64,000 bases of DNA, taken from positions 49,598 to 113,597 of the IMG/VR virus record IMGVR_UViG_3300022912_000005; one strand, 5' to 3'. This stretch comes from a virus. Below are positions 44,446 to 52,731 of this stretch, piece by piece; position 1 is the stretch's first letter; the number at the start of each line of letters is the position of its first letter. The notes under the pieces are model-generated. The model saw only the letters and a program-made list of their open reading frames with translations, had not been told where the DNA came from and made no database searches. The position numbers were made by a program, and so were the translations under genes.

Positions 44446-44720
44446 TGAAATATCCATGTTATATAGTCAAGATGAAGTCAACCAACAATATGGCGTTTAG
44501 TTGTAGTCCAGCATATTTAACCAAAGCATCAACAGGTGTTGTGACTGGTAAAATATGGATAGATTCTAATATTAATGATGCTATTAGATTTGAAAGAAAC
44601 GTAGATATAAAAAACTTACATAAACATGAAATTCCAATTAATTTATCAATATTAGTGGCTAAATATGGCGAACCAATGAAAATAAATTCAGAAGCTGAAT
44701 GGGTAGCAATGATGTTATGA
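44445..44720 (+). CDS. array protein A1
   Basis: 91 aa; N-end MKYPCYIVKMKS, C-end EAEWVAMML. The central F-x-S-x-x-x-A motif is not clear, so this is a divergent first member. Overlaps the kinase-glycosyltransferase stop by one base (TAATG), linking the array to the glycan operon. Confidence 0.7.
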   Translation: MKYPCYIVKMKSTNNMAFSCSPAYLTKASTGVVTGKIWIDSNINDAIRFERNVDIKNLHKHEIPINLSILVAKYGEPMKINSEAEWVAMML

Positions 44721-44935
44721 AATATTATATGATATATGATCCAGGTATGAGTGCCACCGAATTAAAATTTGTTTTTTATAATAGAGCATTGACTGTTTAT
44801 AAATATACAACTGACTTTAGCAATAGTGATATTGTAGTATCAGATTCTAGAGATAAATTAAATAGTAATAGTGGTAAACGTTGGGGAAATGTTAAAGTAT
44901 TTTCTGAAAATGAAATTATACCATATATATTGTAA
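44717..44935 (+). CDS. array protein A2
   Basis: 72 aa from the ATGA start (an in-frame ATG at 44699 lies inside A1 and is less likely). MKYYMIYDPGMS resembles the Y-D-P subgroup; ends VFSENEIIPYIL. Confidence 0.8.
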   Translation: MKYYMIYDPGMSATELKFVFYNRALTVYKYTTDFSNSDIVVSDSRDKLNSNSGKRWGNVKVFSENEIIPYIL

Positions 44936-44940
44936 AACAT

Positions 44941-45165
44941 ATGAAATATTATATTATAAGACCCAAGACAGATATAAAAAATCCATATATTGCCCAAATG
45001 TCTAAGAATGATTATTATGCTACCCGTAATGTTGAAGACATTGTATCATTTAAAACCAAGTCTGAAGCTCAAAGAGTGATAGCACATGAAAGTATGAGGT
45101 ATCCTGAGTTCTGGTGTGATGCTTATGTGATAGATGAAAATGAACTGATACCCCATCTGTTATGA
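44941..45165 (+). CDS. array protein A3
   Basis: 74 aa; MKYYIIRPKTD, FKTKSEAQRVI, VIDENELIPHLL. Separated from A2 by 5 nt, one of the few non-overlapping junctions. Nearest relative is A4. Confidence 0.85.
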   Translation: MKYYIIRPKTDIKNPYIAQMSKNDYYATRNVEDIVSFKTKSEAQRVIAHESMRYPEFWCDAYVIDENELIPHLL

Positions 45166-45392
45166 AATATTATATTATACGAATAAGTGATAATGAAAAC
45201 CATTACAAATATGTTATGACAAGTGGATCAGGGTTACATTATGGGGCATCACCAGACTATACAAGGATAACAGCATTCAAGTCCAAAACACAAGCACAAA
45301 ACATAATAACTGCAGGCTGTAAACGTGATATGAATTTTTGGCATGATATGGTGGTAGTAAATGAGAATGAATTGGTTGCACATATTTTATGA
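45162..45392 (+). CDS. array protein A4
   Basis: 76 aa; MKYYIIRISDN, FKSKTQAQNII, VVNENELVAHIL. Both A3 and A4 share a following stretch with FW (PEFWCDAYV / MNFWHDMVV), so they look like a recent duplication pair. Confidence 0.85.
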   Translation: MKYYIIRISDNENHYKYVMTSGSGLHYGASPDYTRITAFKSKTQAQNIITAGCKRDMNFWHDMVVVNENELVAHIL

Positions 45393-45643
45393 AACGTTAT
45401 TATATTGTATGGAAATATGTTGATATTGATAAGAGTTCAGTTGGAAATTGGCTCTGGCATTATGCTTACATGCGTAAGTATGTAATTGATGATGAACATG
45501 ATGTTTTTTATTGGACATTTAATATAAATGAAGCACGGGTTTTTAATTATAAACTTTATGCTAAATGGTACATGTGGAGTCGAAAACGAACAGCTCATAT
45601 GTGTATATTATCAGAACAAGAATTAGTATTGAAATTATTATGA
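45389..45643 (+). CDS. array protein A5
   Basis: 84 aa, unusually rich in Trp and Tyr (VGNWLWHYAYMRKYV, WYMW). VFNYKLYAKWY replaces the F-S/T motif; ends ILSEQELVLKLL. Confidence 0.82.
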   Translation: MKRYYIVWKYVDIDKSSVGNWLWHYAYMRKYVIDDEHDVFYWTFNINEARVFNYKLYAKWYMWSRKRTAHMCILSEQELVLKLL

Positions 45644-45852
45644 ACAAATATTATATTGTATATCGTGTTAGTAGCTCAAATGAGTACGTATATAGAGGAT
45701 CGAATGGGTGGTTGAGTACAACAAATGATAGAAAAATTATACCATATGAATCATATGAACATGCTATGGTGGATTATGTTGGGTTGCATTGGGATATAGC
45801 GGATAACACATCAATAATGGATGAAATTGAATTGCTTGCTAAATTATTATGA
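45640..45852 (+). CDS. array protein A6
   Basis: 70 aa from the ATGA start. Has YVYRGSNGWLS and IIPYESYEHAMVDY of the Y-x-G-x-x-x-x-W subgroup; ends IMDEIELLAKLL. Confidence 0.84.
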   Translation: MNKYYIVYRVSSSNEYVYRGSNGWLSTTNDRKIIPYESYEHAMVDYVGLHWDIADNTSIMDEIELLAKLL

Positions 45853-46163
45853 ACAAAACGCTCAAACCAAGAATATATCCATATTATGTATTAAGATTAA
45901 AAGATGGTAAAAAAGGATATGCATCTCAAGTACATCATCGTAAAACATCTCACATATTTAGACGACAATTTGGATCATTTAAACAAACAGTCAAGCGACC
46001 TAAGATAATACATTCAGTGGATATGTTGGAAGCTCATAAATTTAAAACCTTTATTGAAGCATATGCTATGTGCAATATTAGTGTGAAATGGACCAATGAA
46101 GATAGTTTATATGATATAATTAAAATATCAGATGAAGCATGTGAAATGGTATATTTATTATGA
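45849..46163 (+). CDS. array protein A7
   Basis: 104 aa, with a basic N-terminal extension and insertion (YASQVHHRKTSHIFRRQFG). YPYYVLRL and FKTFIEAYAM keep the frame; the end ISDEACEMVYLL is altered. A long, basic outlier. Confidence 0.75.
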   Translation: MNKTLKPRIYPYYVLRLKDGKKGYASQVHHRKTSHIFRRQFGSFKQTVKRPKIIHSVDMLEAHKFKTFIEAYAMCNISVKWTNEDSLYDIIKISDEACEMVYLL

Positions 46164-46402
46164 AACATTATATAATATATAAAGATGAAAGAGATAGTGG
46201 ATATGTTCAATATGATATTACGGCAAATTCTTATGAATTAACTAAAAATATTAATAATATTATTGGATTTGATTCCAAAAGAAAAGCACAATTTATGATT
46301 ACAGAGAGAATTAATTATTGTATTAAGCGTGGGTATAATTATCACTTCTGGAGTTATGTAACAATAGTGACAGAAAGTGAATTGGTTGCATATTTATTAT
46401 GA
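46160..46402 (+). CDS. array protein A8
   Basis: 80 aa; MKHYIIYKDERD, FDSKRKAQFMI, IVTESELVAYLL. Typical member. Confidence 0.86.
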   Translation: MKHYIIYKDERDSGYVQYDITANSYELTKNINNIIGFDSKRKAQFMITERINYCIKRGYNYHFWSYVTIVTESELVAYLL

Positions 46403-46641
46403 AATATTATATTATAGCAATAAAGGGTGATACAACATATTACAGATCATATTTCTTAAGGAGACATGAAGATATATATTCATACTGGTCAATAAAATTT
46501 AAAAAAGCAATAGAATTTATATCTAGGGATGAAGCAACTAAGTTTACAAAAACTCATAGCTATAAATATACAGTTGGTGTACCATCTATGAGTGATCTTA
46601 AAATTGTATCAGAAACTGAATTAGTTGCATATTTATTATAG
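46399..46641 (+). CDS. array protein A9
   Basis: 80 aa; MKYYIIAIKGDT, FISRDEATKFT, IVSETELVAYLL. It ends in TAG with no following ATGA, closing block A. Confidence 0.86.
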   Translation: MKYYIIAIKGDTTYYRSYFLRRHEDIYSYWSIKFKKAIEFISRDEATKFTKTHSYKYTVGVPSMSDLKIVSETELVAYLL

Positions 46642-46676
46642 TGTAAGAGAATAACATATGAATAAGGAAAATTAAA

Positions 46677-46823
46677 ATGACAAAGGTGGATTACAATGCC
46701 TTTGATGATGATAAGAATGACGGCTTTAAAAAAAGCAAGAAGCGCATCAAACGAATAAAAAAACGAAAAAGTGGCTATGATAAGAAATCATCAGATCACA
46801 GAAAAAACAAACCAAAGAGGTAA
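46677..46823 (+). CDS. small highly basic protein
   Basis: 48 aa, MTKVDYNAFDDDKNDGF then a run of Lys/Arg/Ser (KKSKKRIKRIKKRKSG). Likely binds RNA or DNA. AAGGAAA about 7 nt before ATG supports it. Too short and biased to place in a family. Confidence 0.65.
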   Translation: MTKVDYNAFDDDKNDGFKKSKKRIKRIKKRKSGYDKKSSDHRKNKPKR

Positions 46824-46828
46824 GTTAC

Positions 46829-47053
46829 ATGTTGGATTTTTCAAGAATGATAGCATTTGTTGAAAATGGTGTAAAGAAGATAAAATTACCAAAATTATGC
46901 GTAATTGGAATTCATAAATTTTCAAAGTGGGAAATTGTGGACGAAGGTGATCGTATTAATAATATATCAAAAGCACCAATTGGCAGATATATAGAACAAA
47001 AAAAAGAATGCCCAAAATGTGGTATAGTAAAACTTAGAATAGAACTTTCTTAA
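46829..47053 (+). CDS. small zinc-binding protein (DUF1660-like)
   Basis: 74 aa. CVIGIHKFSKWEIVDEG and KKECPKCGIVKLRI give Cys/His ligands (C-x3-H and C-x2-C) similar to small prophage zinc proteins such as DUF1660; that link is from memory. Starts 5 nt after the basic protein. Confidence 0.62.
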   Translation: MLDFSRMIAFVENGVKKIKLPKLCVIGIHKFSKWEIVDEGDRINNISKAPIGRYIEQKKECPKCGIVKLRIELS

Positions 47054-47081
47054 ATAAAACAAAAAAAGGATATATAATTAT

Positions 47082-47294
47082 ATGGAAAATGATGCAGTAG
47101 ATGTCGGTCAAGTAGACTGGGAAAAAGAGAGATTTGGAATGGTGGATGAATCAACAATATTTTGGTTAAAACCAAGAGTTGGGCACTTAGAACCATCATT
47201 TAGAAAATTAGATGATAATCATGCAATGAATTTAAGGAGTAGAGCTACGATACTATTACAGTATGATTCTACAATATATCTGAAAGAATATTAA
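47082..47294 (+). CDS. hypothetical protein
   Basis: 70 aa, ENDAVDVGQVDWEKERFGMVD then WLKPRVGHLEPSFRKLDD. No recognised domain. AAAAAGGATAT before ATG is a reasonable RBS. Confidence 0.6.
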   Translation: MENDAVDVGQVDWEKERFGMVDESTIFWLKPRVGHLEPSFRKLDDNHAMNLRSRATILLQYDSTIYLKEY

Positions 47295-47297
47295 ACA

Positions 47298-47828
47298 ATG
47301 TGTGATAATGGAGAAAAATTAAAACCAACGTTATTACCAATAAAATTACCAAATAAGCATCTACCATTAACCAAAGAGTTAATATTAGAAGCTCAAAGGC
47401 ATACAAAATCTGGTGGAGCAGCCGCTAGATTTCTTGGTGTTCATATTGTCACATATACAAAATATGCAAGAATATATGGAATATATGAATCACATAAAAA
47501 TCAAAGTGGATTTGGAATTAGAAAAGGTAGAGCCGCACCAAAATTTGAAATGAGTAGAATATTCGATGGTGAACGACCACATAGATTTAATTGGAGATAT
47601 TTTAAACGTAGATTGGTTGAAGAAGGATATTTCAAAGAAGAATGTGGTATATGTGGATTCAATGAGATCAATTTAAATTCAGGTAGAGTGTGTCTTCATG
47701 TTGATACTGTGAATGGTGATCGTACTGATTTAGCATATGATAATGTAAGATTATTATGTCTTAATTGCTACGTGTCAAATAATGGATATTTACCAGCATC
47801 ACCATTAAAGATATTTTGTGGTTGGTAA
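47298..47828 (+). CDS. HTH-HNH protein, probably catalytically degenerate
   Basis: Res. 28-58 (ILEAQRHTKSGGAAARFLGVHIVTYTKYARIYGI) form a helix-turn-helix of the type found in phage HNH enzymes. The HNH zinc knuckle CGICG and CLNC is kept, but the active-site block reads LHVDTVNGDRTD and NCY where the family has L-D-H-x-N-G-D and NCH: both catalytic histidines seem lost. It may now be a DNA-binding regulator. 176 aa. Confidence 0.72.
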   Translation: MCDNGEKLKPTLLPIKLPNKHLPLTKELILEAQRHTKSGGAAARFLGVHIVTYTKYARIYGIYESHKNQSGFGIRKGRAAPKFEMSRIFDGERPHRFNWRYFKRRLVEEGYFKEECGICGFNEINLNSGRVCLHVDTVNGDRTDLAYDNVRLLCLNCYVSNNGYLPASPLKIFCGW

Positions 47829-48011
47829 ATGTTTAAAATCAATGATATGGTGCGAATTAAAATTGATGTATATATAAATAAGAAAAGAGTTTTAAAGTAT
47901 GGTGATTTAGTTGTAATATTAGGTATGGGATATCCAGATAAAGATTTATGTGTGGGTACCAGTGACGATAGAATATATTATATTGATGATTACCAAGTAG
48001 AAGAAGAATGA
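47829..48011 (+). CDS. small beta-barrel-like hypothetical protein
   Basis: 60 aa, FKINDMVRIKIDVYINKKRVLKYGDLVVILGMG: an SH3/KOW-like small barrel is plausible. Starts right after the HNH stop. Confidence 0.6.
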   Translation: MFKINDMVRIKIDVYINKKRVLKYGDLVVILGMGYPDKDLCVGTSDDRIYYIDDYQVEEE

Positions 48012-48020
48012 GAAAGAAAA

Positions 48021-48395
48021 ATGATAAAGTTACAATTAGAGACTATTAGAAATATAATTCAACATTATGATGTGGAATGTTCTGTGATCATCACATCCAA
48101 TGCAGATTTCTATGCTATGTACAATGTGGACACAAACACTATTACGATATCGAGAGATGATAATAACTCAATAGCCAGATTAGTGAAATCACTATTGCAT
48201 GAAATTCAACATGCAATCACTGCTAAAGAACTTGGTAAAGAAAAATATAAAATTGATTATGAATTGGAAATGGAAGTGTTAATGCAAAAAGGATACTCTC
48301 ATGAAAAAGCATATAAAAATAATAAATATGAGAAGATTGCCAACAAGTTTGCAAAAGATAATTTAAAAAAAATAAAAAAGTTGTTTTTTTATTGA
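48021..48395 (+). CDS. HExxH putative zinc peptidase-like protein
   Basis: 124 aa. LLHEIQHAITAKELGKEKY holds the H-E-x-x-H zinc motif (about res. 58-62); a later Glu in YELEMEVLMQ could be the third ligand. Basic Lys-rich C-terminus. Resembles small SprT/ImmA-type minimal peptidases; function unknown. AGAAAGAAAA RBS. Confidence 0.6.
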   Translation: MIKLQLETIRNIIQHYDVECSVIITSNADFYAMYNVDTNTITISRDDNNSIARLVKSLLHEIQHAITAKELGKEKYKIDYELEMEVLMQKGYSHEKAYKNNKYEKIANKFAKDNLKKIKKLFFY

Positions 48396-48416
48396 GTAAA
48401 TATGTTATAACTTTCA

Positions 48417-48445
48417 TTGCATGAAAAATTGAATAAAGATAAAAT
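48417..48445 (+). promoter_or_regulatory. sigma70-like promoter before the MoxR gene
   Basis: TTGCAT (48417-48422), 17-nt spacer, TAAAAT (48440-48445), then a short leader with AAAAAAGGAACC before ATG 48474. A good match to bacterial promoter consensus for this phage; not tested. Confidence 0.55.
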
Positions 48446-48473
48446 AGAGTTTTAAACAAAAAAGGAACCGTAA

Positions 48474-49601
48474 ATGAGAATAATCAAAACGACTGAATAT
48501 GCTACCATACTGGAATTGTGCTACACTGCAAAACAGCCACTATTTATACAAGGTGGACCTGGAGTTGGTAAGAGTGAAATTCCACGACAAGTATTTTCTG
48601 AAATCGCTAAACGAGATAAACTTGAATTTGTCGAATGGGACAAATGCTCAAATGAGAAGAAGGCTAATTTATTTGTTAATCCAGATAAATATTTTGTATT
48701 TTGTGATCAGAGATTATCACAAATGGATACGACTGATTTAGGTGGGCTACCAATGCCAAGTGAAGCAAAAGATCGACTGTTGAAAATTCCACAAGCGTGG
48801 ATTGTTTATTTTTGTGATCAAAAATCAAATGGTGTTATTTTCTTTGATGAAATTAACTTAGCACCACCTGTTGTTACTGGATCAGCATATCAGATCATTC
48901 TTGATAGATCAATGTCTGACATGAAATTATCCGATAATGTTTATGTGATGGCTGCTGGAAATAGATCAGAAGATCAAGCGTTCACACATCAAATGCCATT
49001 GCCACTACGTGACCGATTTAATGAAATTGAAATACGACCTGATAAGAAATCTTGGGTTAGTTGGGCATCTAAAAATGGTGTGAATCCTCACTTGATTGCA
49101 TTCATTAACTGGAAAGAAAGTTATCTATACAAAGTTGATCAAAACGCATCAAATAAAAGTGTAACTCCTCGTGGTATTGTTCGGGCATCACATTTGCTTG
49201 GTGATTTGAATTTCTTGGGAAGTGTATCGAATACAAAGAAAGCAAGATTGTATCTTGATATTTCTGTTGGTGAAGGATTCTCACAAGAGTTCATGGCTTA
49301 CATCAAATATTACAAAAAACTCAAATGGGATACTATTTACAAAAACCCAAAAGAAGCACTTGCTAAACTTGAACGAAATGAAATCTTTGCTGTTACTGGT
49401 GGATTGATTGAACATTACATGGGAACTAAATACAGCACTGATCAAATCATCAATGTCATTAAGTACTTGGGATCAGAATTCTCAATCATGACACTACGAA
49501 TGATTAAAGATACTGATGAAGCTAAATTTATGAAAGTTGCATTGAAGAATAAAACTTTCATCTCTGAAATCACTGACGATATTAAAAAATACTTACTATA
49601 A
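48474..49601 (+). CDS. MoxR-family AAA+ ATPase
   Basis: Chaperone-type ATPase. Walker A QGGPGVGKSE (about res. 25-34), Walker B VIFFDEINLAPPVV (about 122-135), sensor 1 VMAAGNRSEDQ (about 158), arginine-rich PLPLRDRFNEIEIRP. Partner gene with a VWA domain follows, the usual MoxR arrangement. 375 aa. Rather less AT-rich codon choice than array genes (more aac/atc codons), which might indicate a different origin or strong expression. Confidence 0.9.
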   Translation: MRIIKTTEYATILELCYTAKQPLFIQGGPGVGKSEIPRQVFSEIAKRDKLEFVEWDKCSNEKKANLFVNPDKYFVFCDQRLSQMDTTDLGGLPMPSEAKDRLLKIPQAWIVYFCDQKSNGVIFFDEINLAPPVVTGSAYQIILDRSMSDMKLSDNVYVMAAGNRSEDQAFTHQMPLPLRDRFNEIEIRPDKKSWVSWASKNGVNPHLIAFINWKESYLYKVDQNASNKSVTPRGIVRASHLLGDLNFLGSVSNTKKARLYLDISVGEGFSQEFMAYIKYYKKLKWDTIYKNPKEALAKLERNEIFAVTGGLIEHYMGTKYSTDQIINVIKYLGSEFSIMTLRMIKDTDEAKFMKVALKNKTFISEITDDIKKYLL

Positions 49602-49634
49602 ATTTTAATATCAAAAAGCAAAAAGGAGAAGTGA

Positions 49635-50930
49635 GTGAGTAGTAATAATACAAGTCACACGTTAAATGCTGAAGACAGATTGCTTCGTGGTAAAATTAAA
49701 CTACAACGTGAACAGCCATTTTATGCATATCTATTACTGGGGTTGGAATGTGTTAAAAACAATAAAATTCCAACTGCTGGTGTTGATATGGGAAGACACA
49801 TGTATTACAATGAGAAGTGGGTTCAAAACTTATCTGATGAACATTTAAAGTTTGTCCTATGTCATGAAATCTTACATGTTGTGTTGTGTCATTTGATTCG
49901 TGGTGGAACTAGAAAACATCGTTTATTTAATATTGCGGCTGATATAGTTATAAATGCTATGTTGGTTGAAGATGGATTTTCTACACCACCAGACGTAATT
50001 CAAATTGTTGATAACAGATGGGAATACAAAGACGCAAAAGGCAAAAAACATTACATTGACAAGTGCTCAGAAAAATCATCAGAAGAAGTATATGATGAAC
50101 TTCAAAAGATTTCTGAAGATATGGATGAACGAGATGCACATTATAAATGTGATGGTAATTGTCAACCTGGTGATGGTGATGGTCAGTGTAAAGGTGGTGG
50201 TGAATGTACTTGTGGTAATGAATTTGGTGATGTTGATCAATTTGATGAACACATGAGAGAATCAGGAATGTCACAAGATGAAATCGATGAAGCCAAAGAG
50301 GAGTTCAGAAGACAAATGGTTGAAGCCGCTACCCATGCAAAAAGTAGAGGCAACATGCCAGGATCAATGAAACGAATCTTAGATGATTTGTTAAACCCTC
50401 AACTTGATTGGAAAACATTATTATATAATTATATCACAAAAGATATAATATATGATTTCACAATGAAACGCCCAGGTAGAAGAAGCTTTGCGGCAGGAGT
50501 ATATCTACCAACCGTATTGAGAGAAAATCTTGATATTGATATTACAATTGATACATCTGGTTCAATTGGTGCAGAAGAATATAAGTCATTCATGAGTGAA
50601 GTGATTGGTATTGCAAATGCATTTGAAAGTATCAAAATGAACATTATCTTTTGGGATACTCAAGTTAGAGAACCAATTGAAAAAGTTACAATGGGAAACA
50701 AAGAGCATTTGTTAAAAATGACACCAAAAGGTGGTGGTGGAACTACAATGTCATGTCTTGGTAAATACTATGAAGGTAAACAATTACCAAAATTGATTGT
50801 CACCCTAACAGACGGATATGTTGAATGTAATCCTAAATTACCAATGGGTGTACAACATCTGTTTGTGCTATCAAAAGATAGCTCAGATGAACAGCTTAAA
50901 GGTCTTGGAGTCATAACCAAGTTAAAATGA
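49635..50930 (+). CDS. VWA/DUF2201 putative metallopeptidase, MoxR partner
   Basis: N-terminal FVLCHEILHVVLCHLI (H-E-x-x-H, about res. 75-87) followed by AADIVINAMLVEDG matches the DUF2201 metallopeptidase-like domain. Middle region is Gly/Asp/Cys-rich (NCQPGDGDGQCKGGGECTCG). C-terminal VWA-like domain: ITIDTSGSIG with the D-x-S-x-S MIDAS (about 304), GGGTTMS and VTLTDGYVE. GTG start with AAGGAG 7 nt upstream; a GTG 4 nt earlier is stopped at once. 431 aa. Probably remodels or matures a target complex with the ATPase. Confidence 0.86.
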   Translation: MSSNNTSHTLNAEDRLLRGKIKLQREQPFYAYLLLGLECVKNNKIPTAGVDMGRHMYYNEKWVQNLSDEHLKFVLCHEILHVVLCHLIRGGTRKHRLFNIAADIVINAMLVEDGFSTPPDVIQIVDNRWEYKDAKGKKHYIDKCSEKSSEEVYDELQKISEDMDERDAHYKCDGNCQPGDGDGQCKGGGECTCGNEFGDVDQFDEHMRESGMSQDEIDEAKEEFRRQMVEAATHAKSRGNMPGSMKRILDDLLNPQLDWKTLLYNYITKDIIYDFTMKRPGRRSFAAGVYLPTVLRENLDIDITIDTSGSIGAEEYKSFMSEVIGIANAFESIKMNIIFWDTQVREPIEKVTMGNKEHLLKMTPKGGGGTTMSCLGKYYEGKQLPKLIVTLTDGYVECNPKLPMGVQHLFVLSKDSSDEQLKGLGVITKLK

Positions 50931-51283
50931 GCAAGTCAGATAAAAACAAAAATGATAATAAAACAAGATCATCAGGAACACCACCTGATGATCTTCTTCA
51001 ACATATATTAAATTCTAAAACTACAGAATTGGATGATATTATCCTGCAATTACTGGGCACTGGAAAAATGAAAGATGATGATGAATTCTTTACTGTGTCG
51101 GATATTAATGTAGAACAATTTACACTTGATGAAATTTTAGTCATGATAAAAGAGACATTACAAATAACATATGATACATCAAATAATGTAGTCAATATTA
51201 GTTTTAAAGGTGTTGATGCAAACAAATTCAACAAACAAATTCAACAAAAATTAACAGCAGGTGCAGTGACTGATAAATTATAA
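50927..51283 (+). CDS. hypothetical acidic protein, third gene of the MoxR operon
   Basis: 118 aa; SGTPPDDLLQHILNSKTTELDDIILQLLG then VSDINVEQFTLDEILVMIKETLQITYD. Charged and helical, no domain known. ATGA overlap with the VWA gene suggests it works with the pair. Confidence 0.65.
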   Translation: MSKSDKNKNDNKTRSSGTPPDDLLQHILNSKTTELDDIILQLLGTGKMKDDDEFFTVSDINVEQFTLDEILVMIKETLQITYDTSNNVVNISFKGVDANKFNKQIQQKLTAGAVTDKL

Positions 51284-51294
51284 TATAAAATTAC

Positions 51295-51337
51295 TTGATA
51301 GATGTTATGATTTAATCGTAATTTTAAGTAGTTATGA
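51295..51337 (+). promoter_or_regulatory. promoter-like region with the conserved TTTAAGTAGTTATGA leader motif
   Basis: TTGATA (51295-51300), 18 nt, TAATTT (51319), then TTTAAGTAGTTATGA at 51323-51337, and AAACAAAGGA before ATG 51370. The motif plus AAACAAAGGA leader recurs before 54390 and 62233. Confidence 0.55.
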
Positions 51338-51369
51338 CAGATAAGAATTAAACAAAGGATAAAAATAAA

Positions 51370-51573
51370 ATGAATGAAATCACAGTACATTATTGGCATG
51401 GTACAAAATATGAAGATATCAATTTTAATCATGGAGCAGTGTTTCCGTATACAGTTCGCAAACGAAATCAAATTATTAATGCAGTTCAAAATGCTGGAAA
51501 ATCAATCATGTTAAGACCATCTGGTGATAGCTTACAGATATGGATTGATGATGGTATGTTTAGGCAGAGGTAG
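51370..51573 (+). CDS. hypothetical protein
   Basis: 67 aa; HYWHGTKYEDINFNHGAVFPYTVRKRNQIINAVQNAG. Looks like a small alpha/beta protein. AAAGGATAAAAA RBS. First gene after the conserved leader motif. Confidence 0.6.
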   Translation: MNEITVHYWHGTKYEDINFNHGAVFPYTVRKRNQIINAVQNAGKSIMLRPSGDSLQIWIDDGMFRQR

Positions 51574-51576
51574 ATT

Positions 51577-52011
51577 ATGAAAAACGATATAAGAAATGCC
51601 ACAAGAGGAACACCATCAGAGATTAAACTGGTGCTATATACTCAACTTGGTATTATCGGATTATTGATGCTTGTTATATTTAAAATATCTGGTATTTTTA
51701 CTGTTATATTTGGTGCAATAAGTGTGTATATGGCGTTCGATGCATTGGTAATAATCATTAATGCAATATCTCAAAATAAAACAACTCCATCACATTCTAA
51801 AAATATATTTGATGATAGAGTTAGAGACTGTTATACTACAGGCATATCTAATAATACATTTTGGGTTATGACTTGGAGTAAAGTATTTATACTTCTATTT
51901 GCTGGTTGGTATTTTTATGCTGTTCTATGGTTAATCATTGGATGGGTGCATACTGAAGTTCGAAATACTGCAATTGAAAAATATGTCACAAAAACAAATA
52001 AAGGTAAATGA
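51577..52011 (+). CDS. two-helix membrane protein
   Basis: 144 aa with transmembrane segments IGLLMLVIFKISGIFTVIFG (about 25-45, possibly continuing to 60) and FILLFAGWYFYAVLWLIIGWV-type (about 108-130). Cytoplasmic 2TM arrangement. Unknown role; may be an early inner-membrane protein. Confidence 0.65.
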   Translation: MKNDIRNATRGTPSEIKLVLYTQLGIIGLLMLVIFKISGIFTVIFGAISVYMAFDALVIIINAISQNKTTPSHSKNIFDDRVRDCYTTGISNNTFWVMTWSKVFILLFAGWYFYAVLWLIIGWVHTEVRNTAIEKYVTKTNKGK

Positions 52012-52015
52012 TATT

Positions 52016-52438
52016 ATGAAAGCTCGCTTAGTAACAAATCACGCTGTAGATTTTATATTAACTGCATTATTAATAACATTAATTGGTGCATTTGTGATAT
52101 CAATGTTTGCTGGTGATCCAGATGATTCTGTATATGCTAATAGTCCTGAAACCATTTTACAACCAACAACACCAACAGATGTAAATGTGGTCACATATGA
52201 TATGTCAATTGAAGTGACAAGACATAATGGTGATGTTGATACATTATCATATTCACATAGTACTAATAAATTATGGATTGATGGAAAAGGTGATCGTACA
52301 TATTTAATGACATCATATCCAGAATCAGAAATTAACATTAAATACAATACTGATGAAAATGGTAAAACTGATACTTTATATTATGATCGAGTAGTATCAT
52401 ATGATGTTAAATCATATAGGATTCTATCAGCTGAATGA
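52016..52438 (+). CDS. signal-anchored protein
   Basis: 140 aa from ATG 52016 (an earlier in-frame ATG at 51938 is inside the upstream gene). One N-terminal hydrophobic segment FILTALLITLIGAFVISMFAG (about 12-32), then a hydrophilic beta-rich part facing periplasm (VTRHNGDVDTLSYSHST). ATGA overlap with B10. Confidence 0.68.
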   Translation: MKARLVTNHAVDFILTALLITLIGAFVISMFAGDPDDSVYANSPETILQPTTPTDVNVVTYDMSIEVTRHNGDVDTLSYSHSTNKLWIDGKGDRTYLMTSYPESEINIKYNTDENGKTDTLYYDRVVSYDVKSYRILSAE

Positions 52439-52731
52439 TACGTTATTATATTTTAGGAACCCATATTAATGGTAATGCTCCTGCTGGTATATATCTTGGT
52501 GATAACTTTTCAAGAGATACATATGGTAATGGAATAAGATGGAGTAAATTATCAACATGCCCATCTACTGTAGGTGATGTATCATTTAGTGCTGGATCAT
52601 ATCATATATTTAAAAATGAACATACAGCACAACAAAAATTAAATATGTTATTAAAACAAAAAAAGTTGAATATAGATGCTTATAGTTTTAAAGTTATTTC
52701 AGACTCAGAGATGGTAGCATTAATATTATGA
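52435..52731 (+). CDS. array protein B10
   Basis: 98 aa; MIRYYILGTH, a long loop with Gly/Asn and GIRWSKLS, HIFKNEHTAQQKL, VISDSEMVALIL. Confidence 0.82.
   Translation: MIRYYILGTHINGNAPAGIYLGDNFSRDTYGNGIRWSKLSTCPSTVGDVSFSAGSYHIFKNEHTAQQKLNMLLKQKKLNIDAYSFKVISDSEMVALIL

Larger units (their letters stand above)
44445..46641 (+). repeat. array block A: nine tandem small paralogous genes
   Basis: Nine genes of 70-104 codons share: start M-K-x-Y-[IVM]-[IV], a variable middle with W or aromatic, then F-[KDN]-[ST]-[KY]-x-x-A leading a helix, then [IV]-[VIL]-[SND]-E-x-E-L-[VI]-x-x-L-L and stop. Nearly every stop overlaps the next ATG in TTATGA, usually continuing AAATATTATAT, so the DNA junction itself is conserved. 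No Shine-Dalgarno is visible at most starts, so translation is probably re-initiation. Pairwise identity outside motifs is low, showing old divergence. Function unknown; no family recognised. Confidence 0.9.

Noticed and set aside
44699-44716. Upstream ATG extending array protein A2
   Set aside because: It would add six residues from within A1; the ATGA start at 44717 matches every other junction in the array.
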